Shown: positions 43,801 to 53,935 of the stretch, piece by piece
Layout of the letters: each line of letters starts with the position of its first letter
Numbering within the stretch: the first letter of the stretch is position 1
Assembly: GCF_000372725.1 (NCBI RefSeq)
Contig: NW_005200774.1
Coordinates: 200,533 to 264,532 of the forward strand
DNA from: Emiliania huxleyi CCMP1516
Lineage: Eukaryota; Haptophyta; Isochrysidales; Noelaerhabdaceae
DNA length: 64,000 bases
Reading direction: 5' to 3'
Position numbers and translations under genes: made by a program
Notes under the pieces: generated by a model
Told to the model about the DNA's origin: nothing
Database searches by the model: none
The model's input: the letters and a program-made list of their open reading frames with translations, nothing else

Positions 43801-44264
43801 GGTATACGACTGCCCCGCTCTTCACTCATAAGCACGACGAGGCGTAAATGCCCATTGAAGCAGTGGTCGCTCACGTTGCAAGCGAGGTACAGGTCTTTCT
43901 CAGAATTGTTGACGCGGAGCACAAACGGCGTCGCTGCCTCCATGCAGGCCAGGTCAGCCTCGTCGTCGCAACCGCCGCCGCCCATTCTGTTGGCGAGTAG
44001 CGTGGCTCCGGCAAAGTCGCACGCCTCGAGGGCCTCGAGCGAGGCGAGGCTCCAGAGGTCGTGATGTGTCGAAAATGTGAAGGAGAGGCGGTCGCCGACG
44101 GCCGTGTGGAGCCGAGAAAATCCTGCCGGGCGGTGCACGCCCTCCGACTCGCCCACGATTGTCTTGCAATAGCCTGAGTCGTCGGTCCAGAAGTCCAGGC
44201 CATCCCCTCCAATCACGTGAGTGACGGTATTGGCGATGCTGAGCATGGATGCTGCGGCGAGCAT
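40849..44264 (-). CDS. Membrane-anchored protein with two cupredoxin domains and a CuZn-SOD-like domain
   Basis: Thirteen exons in gene order: 44264-43839, 43729-43680, 43517-43450, 43233-43174, 43045-42884, 42733-42543, 42285-42240, 42156-42091, 41951-41905, 41680-41636, 41567-41378, 41163-41076, 40993-40849. They give 527 aa. Cupredoxin 1: FWTDDSGYCK, FSTHHDLW, LYLACNVSDHCFNGHL. Cupredoxin 2: LWTDDAGYCK, YSTHHDVW, WFLSCSVGDHCANGQTL, close to the phytocyanin C..(x)..HC..GQ copper loop. Domain 1 has His at the axial-ligand position and domain 2 has Gln, as in stellacyanins. The SOD-like domain has DYSFTGVDPLC, CGVHVHAGTSC (H.H), LVLGHYF and the terminal GRRIPCGLL (GxRxxCG). The last SOD copper His is replaced (FFVP), so dismutase activity is doubtful. 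A TM near the C-terminus is followed by a Pro-rich tail. Eight of 12 introns use GC donors. Confidence 0.75.
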
Positions 44265-44805
44265 AGTGTTCGCGTGTGCCAGGTGCAGGTGCCGGGGGCG
44301 TGGCGTGAACCGAGAGAGGTGATCAAAACAAAAAATTGCGTGCGGAAAAATCTCTCTTTCTTCGCGCCATCTCCTCATCATCTTTCCCACCTAGGCGGGG
44401 CGGTGGGGGGGGCGGCGGGCGCGGGTGCGGGGTGCGGTGCGGTGCGTGCAATCGTGTGTTTGGCTTCATGTTGTGTGTGCCTTCGCTTGTTCCTAATTAA
44501 CAACGAAGGCTAGCTCAAAAAAAATCCGGTGTGGAAACTGAAAATCAGAGAGTGTGTGTGTGAGTGTGTGTACTCACTCACACAAAAACCAGAGGGATGA
44601 ACGTTTCGGTTCATTCATCTATCGAGCTTGGATCAGTTGGAGCTAGGCTCGCAGCTGCGCCCCCACAGGGCTCCATTTGGCTCAGACCTCAGTTGGAGGC
44701 ACCGTCCAATCGTTCGCCGATGTCCGGAAGCCGGGGTGGTCCAAATAACTTTTCCCAGAGGAGGTAATTGTGAAAACAACCATAGATTCTTGTGGTGTGT
44801 GGGTG

Positions 44806-44885
44806 TGGTGTGGTGGTGGTGGTGGTGGTGGTGGTGGTGGTGGTGGTGGTGGTGGTGGTGGTGTGTGTGTGTGTGTGCGTGCGTG
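44806..44885. repeat. (GGT)n plus (GT)n microsatellite
   Basis: About 19 GGT units followed by GT units, just downstream of the stop codon of the next minus-strand gene. The interval 44400-44805 shows no gene. Confidence 0.95.
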
Positions 44886-44959
44886 TGCACTACACTATCA
44901 CTAAAGCCTGACAAATGCTGAAACCCATACGGAACGGACGACGCTCGATGCGCGGTCTT

Positions 44960-46472
44960 TCAGACGAGCTCATTCTCGCTGAGCTTGGCACTGCCCCCAG
45001 ACGCGGTACTCCTAGCCGCAGTCCCTCTACCGCCGCCGTCCGGCCCCTTTCTGCAGAACTCATCCCACAGCTCGACCTTCTGCACGACAAAGAGGTAGCA
45101 GCTGACCTGACAGAAGTGCGCGCCAGCTCAGGGAGCCACTTTCCTAGGGGCCGTCAGACGATAGCGCACGCACGCACCGAGACGAGCCAGAAGAAAAGTG
45201 TGTGGAACTCATAGATAATCGAGCACTGGTTGTTGTACAGCCGCCCGCCGTCCTTGCAATGGGGGTCCTGGCAAGCGCTCTCGGCGACGTCCGCAGTGGC
45301 GCCGAGCCACACGCACGGCCAGGGCTCAAGATCGAAAGAGAGGTTGAACCATCGGGCGGGGACATACTCGGGAGCTCCCTCGCACGCGTGCTCGTTTTCG
45401 TAGTTGATGCAGCCGTGAATGAGCGGCTTGCTCACCGTGCCCTTGACGCTGACGAAGGCGACAGCAAAGCCAAAGCAGACGGCACTCGCGGCAAAGATGA
45501 GCGCCGCCGCCGCGCAAAGGCGCCACCCCCGCGCCCGCTTCTCCCTAAAGGCGGGGAAAGACTCGACAGAGTGAAGGGTCGGCCACAACATCACGATACG
45601 GACCTGCAGATCATCGCCGTCTCCGCCACGACGCCCAACAGCGTGAGCATAGTTCCGCCCTGCACGCCGGCGAGGTGGAGCACCTGGTAGCAGTGCGCAG
45701 CGTTTGCAGTGCACAACTGTCGGGCCACGAAACACAGAGAAGGGTAACTGGGGTGAGCTCTCACATGCATGATTTCCATTCCTGAGCAATATGTTGAGTT
45801 GGGCTGCAGCGCGCAGTTGGTCACGAAATCTGGAAGCACCCCCGTCAGCACGGTTAGGGAGCAGCCGAGCCGGACTAAAGCCTGCGCGGCGAGCCGGACA
45901 AGCTCGTAGCAAGTCACCTCGCCGGCCATCACCTTCCCTGTGGTGACACTGTGGCGTGCTGACCCTTTCTGCTCCGGACCATCCCGCCGCACCGCGTCTG
46001 CGACCAGCTTGTACGCGCGGAAACGAAAGAGCTTGCTTATCAGTCCCATCTCGAGCACGCCTGTGTGGTAGATGCGCCACATCTGCATAAAGTCGAGGCG
46101 CTCGATGACGATGTAAGCTGACATCGACAGCGCAAAGAACATGAAGACGTAGCCCTGCCACACGTACGACGCCGACACTTGGCTGATCGTGGTTGTGTAT
46201 GCAGCGGGAGAGCTGCAGCTGTCCTCCAGACAGACCGTGCTCAACGCGATGACGAGGCAAAATGCGATGACCATGACTATGCGCGTACCCTGCTGCTGAG
46301 CCTCGGTGAGCCAGCCGCAAACACAGAGGATGCCAAACCCAATCGCAGCTGGCAGGTGAAGCTGCCACGACGCGAGCGAGCCGCGGTGTCCTCCGAGCAC
46401 AAACTCGAGCAGTGCTTTATTGGCGTTCGCGCGACCCGCCGCTGTGAGGATCAGCGCGACTAGGCGTGGCAT
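44960..46472 (-). CDS. Polytopic membrane protein of unknown function
   Basis: Four exons in gene order: 46472-45765, 45716-45666, 45603-45184, 45106-44960, giving 441 aa. About six membrane segments can be seen: AAIGFGILCVCGWL, IVMVIAFCLVIALSTV, GYVFMFFALSMSAYIVI, ALVRLGCSLTVLTGV, LIFAASAVCFGFAVAFVSV and TLFFWLVSVSCYLFVV. A Cys-rich extramembrane loop between the last two contains INYENEHACEG, CVWLGATADV and CQDPHCKDGG, probably disulfide-bonded outside the cytosol. A hydrophilic C-tail ends KLSENELV. I do not recognise the family. All three introns are GT-AG, in contrast to neighbours. Confidence 0.72.
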
Positions 46473-48940
46473 GTGTACGTGGACTTAGTAGAGTATGGAT
46501 TTTACCAACATAAGAATTTAAACAAAAGAACTCTCTCTCACAGCAGACAGGCTCGACACAGGTGCGAACTGGCGCGTGCTAGACATAAGAAGCACCCTTG
46601 TAATTAAAATCGGTCGCGCTCCCCAAAGCAAACCGTGCTATGTTCGAAAGAGCCTCACACTCTTACGTCTTCCCCCCTTCCCGGCGCCCCACCATCGCCC
46701 GTTGGTCCTCGCCGCACGCAGTTTGTTTCGTTCGAACGACGACTCTTTCTTCCAGAAAACATCACCTCCCATCATTCAATCAACTGCGTACGCCAAGGTG
46801 CCAAGATACACGCCCTGCAAGGGGCCCAAGAGCCTGTGGATCCACCTGTTGAGTCCTGTTGTTTTGTTGTGAGTCCTTCCTGTGGAGAGGTGGGAAGTTG
46901 GCACTATGACGTTGGGGGCCCTCTCCGGGGGGCAATCCCTCCGGGGAGGCCGGCTTTCCCCATGCCGGTTCTCCCCAACCAACCCGCCGGCAGCGCGAGC
47001 TGCCGGCCATATTGAGCGGTTCGCCCGCGTCGCGCACTCGTCCCAGCCGGGGGCCGCAGACCCGTTCTGCGCGCCAACGGCTGGTGACGACGTGTTGCCC
47101 TTGTCCTTCCCCGGTCGCCTAGCCTCTGCGGGCTAGCCTGCGCGCTGTCTGGCGAACGCCTGTATGCCATGCGCGCGGACCACGCTGGCGTGGATACGTG
47201 GCTGGCAGGCTGACCCGTGTGCGGGGTAACCCGCGCACACACGGGGAAGCTTCACGGGTTCGAGTCGTCAAACATTGAGAAGAGAGCTCTCTCTCAAACA
47301 TTAAGCAGCGGAGGTGTGCCGAGGGGGATCGGGAGGCGGTAAGCCGTCGTCGTCCGGCGCTGCTTGCAGCACCATGGCGATGGCGCTAAGAGGTTCCCCC
47401 CCGCAAGGCGCGCGACTGACTGTCGAGCGTCGAGGTACTCTCACCCTGGATGAGTTTTCTCTCTTGAGCACTTGAGCACTGGATAGGGTCGGTTCCGCAT
47501 GGTACGGGACCCCTCGATCGTCTCGCCCTCCCTCGCTGGTGTCCGCTCCGCAAGCTCCATCGGTGAGCTGCGGTGGCGCGCCGACCTTTTCTCTCTCTGG
47601 TGCAGGGGCGAGCAGCGACAGACAATGCCGCTAGCAATGACGAAAGCTTTTTTCCACAGCGTGTTGGTGCCAGTGCGCGCCATTCCCGTGCCCAGTGTCG
47701 TGAGAGGGAGCGTTGGCCGTTGTAAAATTCGTTCCACAAATTCTTTCCACAGCAGCCCCCCAGCAACTCCATGCCGTCGTCCCAGCTGTGTGCAGGGGCC
47801 CGCCCCCGGGCGAGTAGAGGCACACGCACGCGCTCTCGAGGTAGGTCTCTTGGAGCAGAGCCCCGGCGAGTCTCCAAATGGCGAGTCTCCAAATGGAGCA
47901 GAGCCGAGAGTCTCCAAATGGGTCCTCGGAGAGGGTACCCTGGGTGGGCGGGGCCTCTACTCGCCAGGCTTCCACACAGCGGGTCGGCAAGAAACACCCA
48001 GCCACACGCCCCCCCGGGCCGGTGTGTTGACGCGCCTTCGTTCCCGGGCGACGGGCAACTTGCAGCCGCGCGTGCACGTCGGGCCCCGCCGGAGCCCCGC
48101 TCGCGCCGTACGCCGTCCATGCCCGAGCCGCTCTCCGCTGTGTCGCGCGCGTCGGGAGGTGCCGCCGAAGGGCTCGTTGCCACCATTGCGCTCGGCGCGC
48201 TATTGCTTCTGCGCGCGGTACACCACCGCTCTGCCAGGCGCGTGCTGGCTATACTGATGGTGAAGGCTGCGGCCTCGGTGGATGCAGCGACCGCCAGCGC
48301 CCCCATCCATCCAGATCCAGCGCGGTGTACGGCATGCAAACCGGTGCGAATGGACGTGTGCCATCAGCTGAGCAGTTGGCCCGACCCCACCCGTACATGC
48401 ACGGCCAGAATGAGCGCGGCGTGGCCCGACCCGGCAGCATCGACCGGCTGCAGCGCTGCAGAAAGACCGTGCCCACTGAGGTATTCAGTTCCCCTCCGGC
48501 ACAGCCACACGTTCCCCGCCGCTGCGACCGCCACAGCGCCGCGGCGTGTGTGCGGCTTTCAACAGTATACTCTGCAGGAGACCTGAACGACCGGACAAGC
48601 ATCAGCCCCACTGTAAGGCCCCTTCGCGCTTTGCCACCACCGGCTTGTGTCGTGCCAGGTACGCGTGGCGCGCTGAGTCCATGTTTTTGGTGTGTCGTGT
48701 GTGACGGACTGTTTTTTTCGCGTGTGTGAGCTCCAAGTGCTGTGACGAGACACGCGTCGGGACCGCGCGCGCGCACCCTTCAGCTTTTTTTTCGTTTTCG
48801 TCCCGCTCCGCTTGCTCGTGTTCTCGTACGCCGTGAACCGTGATGAGCGCCGTCAATATGTAACTCGCTGCTATATGTGCGTAGTCTCCGCTCCACACGA
48901 CATTCCGTATAAGTCCGATAGAATAACCCTGTCAGTTGCG
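46473..48940. other. Gene-poor interval
   Basis: No supportable gene. It contains R1 copy 4 (47461-47542), a short dispersed motif near 47665-47705, and a triplicated GAGTCTCCAAATGG at 47866-47921. Confidence 0.5.
47461..47542 (+). repeat. Dispersed repeat family R1, copy 4 (short)
   Basis: Same strand as copy 1, from TTGAGCACTTGAGCACTGGA to CTCGCCCTCCCTCGCTGGTG. It lacks the ATGACCCCC end found in copies 1-3. Confidence 0.8.
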
Positions 48941-49715
48941 TCACCTCTCGCTCTCTGCCACGACCGCCATTCTGCGTAGAAAGCCCCTGCTGTCCGCTGC
49001 GAGGCTGGCGAGCGAAGACGCCTCCACTAGCACCCTGGCGCGGCAGGCGGCCTGCTCCACCTCCCGCAGCACCTGCTCACGCACACGCGGGGTGAGGAGA
49101 TGCGGCTCGCGGCAAGGGCGCGGTGCTGCCACACCCACCGTGAGCGCACTGCGTAGCTGTGCCGCGCTCCTGCGGGGCGCGATGGAGGCGCAGCGCCGTG
49201 GGCACAGGGCTGGGGTTGCGCCCTGTGGGCACGGGGCTGGGTGCACGAGACGAGGCTGGGCTGGCGGTGAGTGGCGTTGCGGCTTCCGAGGGAGGCTCGC
49301 CAAAGGTCATATGAGGAAGGCGGTGAAAAGCAGTCTCAGTGGATGCGGTACGCGGCGGTGGGCGGTGGCGTCGGCGGCAGCGCGCCGCTCGGGGACGCGG
49401 AGGGTGGCCTCGAGCCGCTCGTGGTCATAGTGGACCAGCGCGACCTGAGTGAAGGAAGTGCGAGTGTGCCGATGCACAAGCAACATCGTCCGTGTGTCGT
49501 ACATGCATCGCTCACCGGATCAGCAGCGCCGACGTCGCCGGTCAGCGCCACGCGGGCGCGCGTCACGGCGAGCAGGAATCGCGCGGCGTCGAGGTGCATG
49601 GGCACAGCAGCATCGAACGATCTGCGAGAGTAGTGAGCGTCTGAGATGGGGAGAAAGGGTGCGCCGGTGCGGTGAGGCCGCACAGTTGGACGCGCAGATA
49701 GGTGGTCGCGTCCAT
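48941..49715 (-). CDS. POP5/RPP14-like RNase P/MRP protein subunit
   Basis: Four exons in gene order: 49715-49663, 49621-49516, 49444-49386, 49169-48941, giving 148 aa. The N-terminus MDATTYLRVQL is the 'rYl.vql' strand of the family. FLLAVTRARVALTGDVGAAD matches 'ai..lfGevGaa', and VALVHYDHERLEATLRVPER with LRSALTV matches 'vl.yd....aiLRvp...l..aLtl'. The C-terminal helix (REVEQAACRARVLVEASS) is longer and variable. POP5/RPP14 proteins are core subunits of RNase P and MRP, which process pre-tRNA and pre-rRNA. The first and third introns use GC donors. Assignment rests on a weak but ordered family pattern. Confidence 0.6.
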
Positions 49716-49992
49716 GGGAGTCTCTGGCCTGTTGTCGAGGCCGTAGAGCCGCCACCCCGCCATTTTGCTGGGGACCCTCTGACTGATTTCCCTTTTGTTT
49801 GCCGGAAAGGCTTGTGCAGGCCAAGCCCCGCCCCGCCCCGCCCCGACCCGATCCACCCCGCTCAGCCCCGCCCCGCCCCCGTGGAGCTGAGCAACGAGAC
49901 ATGACTTGGCGGCAAATGATCGGAGTGCGGGTGTCAGAAGAGTCGTCCTTGCGCGAGGAGAGCTTGATAAACTTGAGGGGCCAAAATACGCC

Positions 49993-50098
49993 GCGCTGAG
50001 TGAGGGGGAGGGGTGTAGAGGATGTAGAGTGTAGAGCTGTAGAGCTGTAGAGATGTAGAGCGCTCTGGAGCGCTGTAGAGCTGGTAGAGCTCTACATC
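49993..50098. repeat. TGTAGAG tandem repeat
   Basis: About ten imperfect TGTAGAG/TGTAGAGC units, ending in an inverted GAGCTCTACAT. Confidence 0.9.
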
Positions 50099-50182
50099 CG
50101 CCGCGTGACGAGGCGGGTGCGTTGTACGAGGGCGGACACGTACGGCGGCGGCAGTGCCATCGCGGCACGATTGGGTACAAGG

Positions 50183-50340
50183 CTCTCTCACAGCACACTG
50201 GCACGACAAGGGCGCGGACTGGCGCGGACTGGGAAAACACACTGGAGCAAGCGGCGGCAGAAGCTATCGCGGCGTGGGAAGAATTTTACAGTTTGTGCAA
50301 GCCCCTGTACAGCAGACTGGCTCGGACTGGCACTACAAAA
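50183..50340 (+). repeat. Cluster of dispersed CAGCAGACTGGCACG-type motifs
   Basis: Two copies (50183-50235 and 50302-50340) of a motif also present at 555-590, at 46537-46580 and, inverted, at 62195-62250. The longest match is between 50183-50235 and 62195-62250 and includes CACTGGCACGACAAGGGCGC. Confidence 0.7.
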
Positions 50341-50343
50341 GGC

Positions 50344-50674
50344 GTGGGAAGAAGGCGGTGGCGAAGGAGGCGGGCGAGGTGGCATCACGCGAGGAAGGCG
50401 AGGCGACTTATCGCGCGACGCTCGAGTCGCTGTTGGCGTCCACCGGGTGGACGCCGCGCGCCGCGGAGGAGATGGCGCGCGAGCAGCAGCGTGCGCATGT
50501 TCGGCAGATGCGCTGGGCAAGGGAGCACGGCCGGGGGGGGAGCCGGTCCGGTGCTTTGACGCGGAGGAGTACGACGAAGGCGACGACGCTTTCGACGCGC
50601 TCTTCGACGGGGGCTCGGGGTACGGGTGGGATTCCTCTTCGGGGGGGGCGGCGCCTTCTTCTAGGCGCCCTTGA
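50344..50674 (+). pseudogene. Hypothetical protein with a homopolymer frameshift
   Basis: One frame encodes KEAGEVASREEGEATYRATL, ESLLASTGWTPRAAEEMARE and QMRWAREHGRG. The next frame continues GEPVRCFDAEEYDEGDDAFD and ends SSSGGAAPSSRRP with TGA. Both halves have strong GC3 and the same charged, low-complexity style. They join if the G8 run at 50533-50540 were one base longer. This is either an assembly error or a recent mutation. No family is recognised and no ATG is clear. Confidence 0.4.
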
Positions 50675-50702
50675 CCCAACATAGAGAGGGCGTTGTGGGC
50701 CT

Positions 50703-50752
50703 AAGCTTTTGATATAATATATAACAAAAGCTTTTGATATATATATAACACA
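50703..50752. repeat. AT-rich direct repeat
   Basis: Two copies of AAGCTTTTGATATA followed by TATAACA. This is one of the few strongly AT-rich stretches in the window. Confidence 0.8.
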
Positions 50753-51333
50753 CTGGCTAGTGCCATTTCACTCTGACACGCTAATCTTGAAAACGTCTCC
50801 AACGGAGCTCCGTGTTGCTTCCAGCGCCCTCCCCCGCGCTCCCTGCGGCCATGGCCGATGCTCCTAGGAAGAGAGGTCATCTTGCTACCGCGAGAGCGAC
50901 CCAACTCGTCGACATCGTCCGATGATGGTGCCGCAAAGTCAGCCTTCGGAGGCTATCGTGGCGTCGAGCCGGCAGTAGCCGCGACATGTGGTTCCACCGC
51001 CCCTCGCAGGCTTTGCCTCTGACCGCCACCGTTCCCAGGCTGCCTAATGGGATGGAAAGGAAGGCTCGGCGAGCGTATAGAAGCGTGCTCGACCTCGTCG
51101 TGGCAACCTGTATGGCAGCGCTGGTAGGCGCGATGAGCGTCGTGCCACCTGACCCGAGACGGGTCGCAGGCGTCGTACCGAGCGCGTCGAGACCGTGTCC
51201 TGATGTGATCTGCACGGGTGAGTCACGTCGGCGTCAACGGAGCGACGTGCCACCTGCCAGAGCTTGATCTCCGATCTCAGCGGCGTCCAGTCTCGTCTCC
51301 GGCGCGCAACAAATGTACCCTCCCCAGGACGCG

Positions 51334-51433
51334 NNNNNNNNNNNNNNNNNNNNNNNNNNNNNNNNNNNNNNNNNNNNNNNNNNNNNNNNNNNNNNNNNNN
51401 NNNNNNNNNNNNNNNNNNNNNNNNNNNNNNNNN
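51334..51433. other. Assembly gap (100 N)
   Basis: Exactly 100 N. The flanks show no clear gene. Confidence 1.
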
Positions 51434-51669
51434 GCTGTGTGCGCCCGTCACTCGGCGGGGTTGCAGCTGCCTCTGGAAGGCACCGAGAGGGACATTTTTC
51501 GAGCAATGGTCAAATCAAGGTTTTGTAACGCGAGCTGTGCCACAGTGTGGCACTAGCCACTGGCTCACCACCGCGCACCGGAGCCATTGGGAAAGAAAAA
51601 AACGCCGAAAAAAAGGACACGAGTAGCCAACCCAATGCTGCTCCAGTGCGCTGTATCAACCGACCTCTA

Positions 51670-53679
51670 TCAAGCGAACGAGGTGACGATGTCATCCGCC
51701 GGGCACTCGTACTCGATCTCCCACGAAAGCGAGTAGCCGCCGTCTCCGTCCGTGTGCAAAAGCTCGTCGCCCCACTCCCCTGCCCACTCACGGGCGAACA
51801 TGCCATGGTACCGCGTGTGCGGCGACGTATAGTGTGCCCCGCCCGAGAACTCCCATGTGCGGAGAGCAGCGAGCAACTCGCGCACGGTGAAGAAGTCGTT
51901 TCGCGCTGCTTCAAACCTTTTGCGCGTTCGAGGGGGGTGCACGTGATCACGGCTGCTCGGGTTCTTGAAGTACACCGACGGGCACGCGAGTGCAGCCTGA
52001 TGCCATTCCGTCTCTGTCAGCGTGCGGCGGAAGTTGCCGGCCTGATCAGCGCGTCCATTCTCGTCGGTCTTCAGCCGGGCCCGCCCGCCGTACAGCTCGC
52101 GCCGCGTGAATGTCAGCGACTGGAAGAGATAGGACGGCTCGCGCCCGCTCAAGAAGCGTGGGAAGTTGGCGATGAGATACCATGGAGGCAGCTGATCTCC
52201 CAGACGAACGAGCGGCGGACAGCCGAGCGAGACGCCCCACTCCAGCATGCGCGGACTGCGCAGGAAGTCGCTCGGACGTGACGGGGTGAGCGCCCGCCCG
52301 GTGGCCTGCTGCGCCGCGCGAAAAGCGCGTGCGACCAGTGCGAAAGCGAGAAGGTCGCGATCCGCCACGTGGCGTGCGATCTCTCTCTCGAGCGCGGCGC
52401 CCTCGATGCGCGCCCACAGCACTGCCCAACGACGCAAGAGCCGCCGGTGCAGGAAATCGAGTGCCGCCTCGGTGATGCTGTACGCCGCGTCTTCCCTCGC
52501 CTCCTCCTGCAGGCGAAGAGCGCTGCGGCGGCGGGCGATCTCCTCGTCTTGCGAGACGCGACGCCTGCAGACGCGCCCACGCAGCCTCGCTTGCAAGCGC
52601 GTCGCTGCGAGCTGGTGGAATGCCGAGGGAGCTTCACCGCGCGCCCACGTCTCTCGAAGCGGGCAGACAACGGTGGTCTCGCCGCAAGGCAGGTGGAGCT
52701 CTGTGCGAGAGGCCAGCGCTGTCGGCTCGCCATCCCAGTAGCGCAGGGCCAAGGAAGCGATGACGAGCTCGAGGAGATGCTGATCGAGCTTGTGCAGGGA
52801 GCCACTCTCCTCGCGCCGCGCGCACTGCAGCAACGCCTTCGCACGCGCTCGAAAGGCAGCCGGGAAGGTGACCCCAGGCCACGGCCACTCGGCGAAGGGG
52901 CCCCTGGGCAGCCATCGGAGCGATGCCATGGCCAGCGGGCTGCGGCCAGCTGCAGCGCAGCCCTGCAGAATGTGCAGCTGCTCGCCGACGCACTCGAGGG
53001 CGCAGATGCGCGCGCGAAGGCTGCGCCTCCGCTCCGGCGTCAGCTTGATGCCGTTGATAGGTCTGGTGCTCTCACGCTCCAGCATCTCGCGTTCCCATTT
53101 GAGGGCTCCCTGGTGCGCTTCCGCGGCCTTCTCTAGCGCTGGCTCGAGCTTCAGCGGCGCGCTGTCGTTGCTATCAGCACACACGGCTCGAAGCCAGTCG
53201 CCACGCACGAGGAACGCGAGAATATCGGCGCCAAAGCCCCGTTCCCCACGCGACGCGAGAAGCAGCGAGTCATACACGGCGTCTCGGTACGCGCCGCGTG
53301 TCGCCGGCAGTCCAGCCTTGAGTGCGCGAAGCAGGAGCTGAGCCACACACAGCTTCCGTGCTTCGAAAGCAAGGCACACTGTGCCTTCCTGGACTGCATA
53401 CTCATGCGCAGGCGGGTACTCTGAGTAACCCACTTTGCGAGGCAAGATCGTCGCGCCAGCGTTGAGGAGCAGCTCCACGAGGCCTGCGTGTCCGTTCTTG
53501 ACGGCAAGCGACAGCGGGTGATAGTGCTCACAGTCTCGCTGCGACAGGACGCCTGCTTCCCCGTCAACCCAGGCGCCGGCAGCCAAAGCTGCACGGGCAG
53601 CTTCAAAGTTGAGTTCGCGGCCGTACAAACCACACGCGCACATAAGCTCGCCGCTCAGGGTCTCGCGAGGTCCGCGCAT
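51670..53679 (-). CDS. Large intronless protein with ankyrin and IQ-like segments
   Basis: A single open frame; Met at 53679 gives 669 aa, and the frame extends upstream to 53850. Near the N-terminus, HPLSLAVKNGHAGLVELLLN followed by AGA is a clear ankyrin-type repeat and sits in an array-like helical region. Around residue 370, AATRLQARLRGRVCRRRV resembles an IQ calmodulin-binding motif, followed by charged helices. DLLAFALVARAFRAAQ is reminiscent of an F-box-like segment. The C-terminal third (WYLIANFPRFLSG, LTETEWHQAALACPSVYF) matches nothing I know. Lack of introns in an intron-rich neighbourhood could mean retroposition or transfer. Confidence 0.7.
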   Translation of the reverse strand: MRGPRETLSGELMCACGLYGRELNFEAARAALAAGAWVDGEAGVLSQRDCEHYHPLSLAVKNGHAGLVELLLNAGATILPRKVGYSEYPPAHEYAVQEGTVCLAFEARKLCVAQLLLRALKAGLPATRGAYRDAVYDSLLLASRGERGFGADILAFLVRGDWLRAVCADSNDSAPLKLEPALEKAAEAHQGALKWEREMLERESTRPINGIKLTPERRRSLRARICALECVGEQLHILQGCAAAGRSPLAMASLRWLPRGPFAEWPWPGVTFPAAFRARAKALLQCARREESGSLHKLDQHLLELVIASLALRYWDGEPTALASRTELHLPCGETTVVCPLRETWARGEAPSAFHQLAATRLQARLRGRVCRRRVSQDEEIARRRSALRLQEEAREDAAYSITEAALDFLHRRLLRRWAVLWARIEGAALEREIARHVADRDLLAFALVARAFRAAQQATGRALTPSRPSDFLRSPRMLEWGVSLGCPPLVRLGDQLPPWYLIANFPRFLSGREPSYLFQSLTFTRRELYGGRARLKTDENGRADQAGNFRRTLTETEWHQAALACPSVYFKNPSSRDHVHPPRTRKRFEAARNDFFTVRELLAALRTWEFSGGAHYTSPHTRYHGMFAREWAGEWGDELLHTDGDGGYSLSWEIEYECPADDIVTSFA

Positions 53680-53844
53680 CGTCGCTCTGGTCCGAGCGCC
53701 CTCCCACCACGGCGCCGATCGAGAAGGAAGGTGTGAACGGGGACGTGTGTCTGGGAACGAGCAGCGATTCTCACATACTAGTATACAATTCGAGGGAGAA
53801 AGGTGAGGAAAAAGTCTGCCCAGAGCGGTGGTTGAGGCCGATTG

Positions 53845-53935
53845 CCTCAACTGTCAACCACGTGGTTGACAGAGGCCTCAACCCTCAACCAAGTGGTTGA
53901 CAGACCCCTTCAACCCCTCAACCACGCGGAATGGC
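53845..53935. repeat. TCAACC/GGTTGA palindromic array, left
   Basis: Contains the perfect 18-bp palindrome GTCAACCACGTGGTTGAC plus degenerate versions such as CTCAACCAAGTGGTTGAC, spaced 20-25 bp. A related array lies at 55262-55350. Confidence 0.8.

Noticed and set aside
46880..47100. GC-rich stem-forming segment as a structured RNA gene
   Set aside because: Only short local hairpins could be seen, with no match to a known RNA class.
47255..47275. GGGTTCGAGTC resembling a tRNA T-loop
   Set aside because: The bases either side do not form a T-stem, and no acceptor, D or anticodon arms could be drawn upstream.
47386..48339. 317-codon minus-strand frame
   Set aside because: It spans R1 copy 4 and the GAGTCTCCAAATGG repeats, with no recognisable protein features.
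53845..53935. Regularly spaced palindromes resembling a CRISPR array
   Set aside because: Units are degenerate, spacers are themselves repeats, no cas genes are present, and the genome is eukaryotic.
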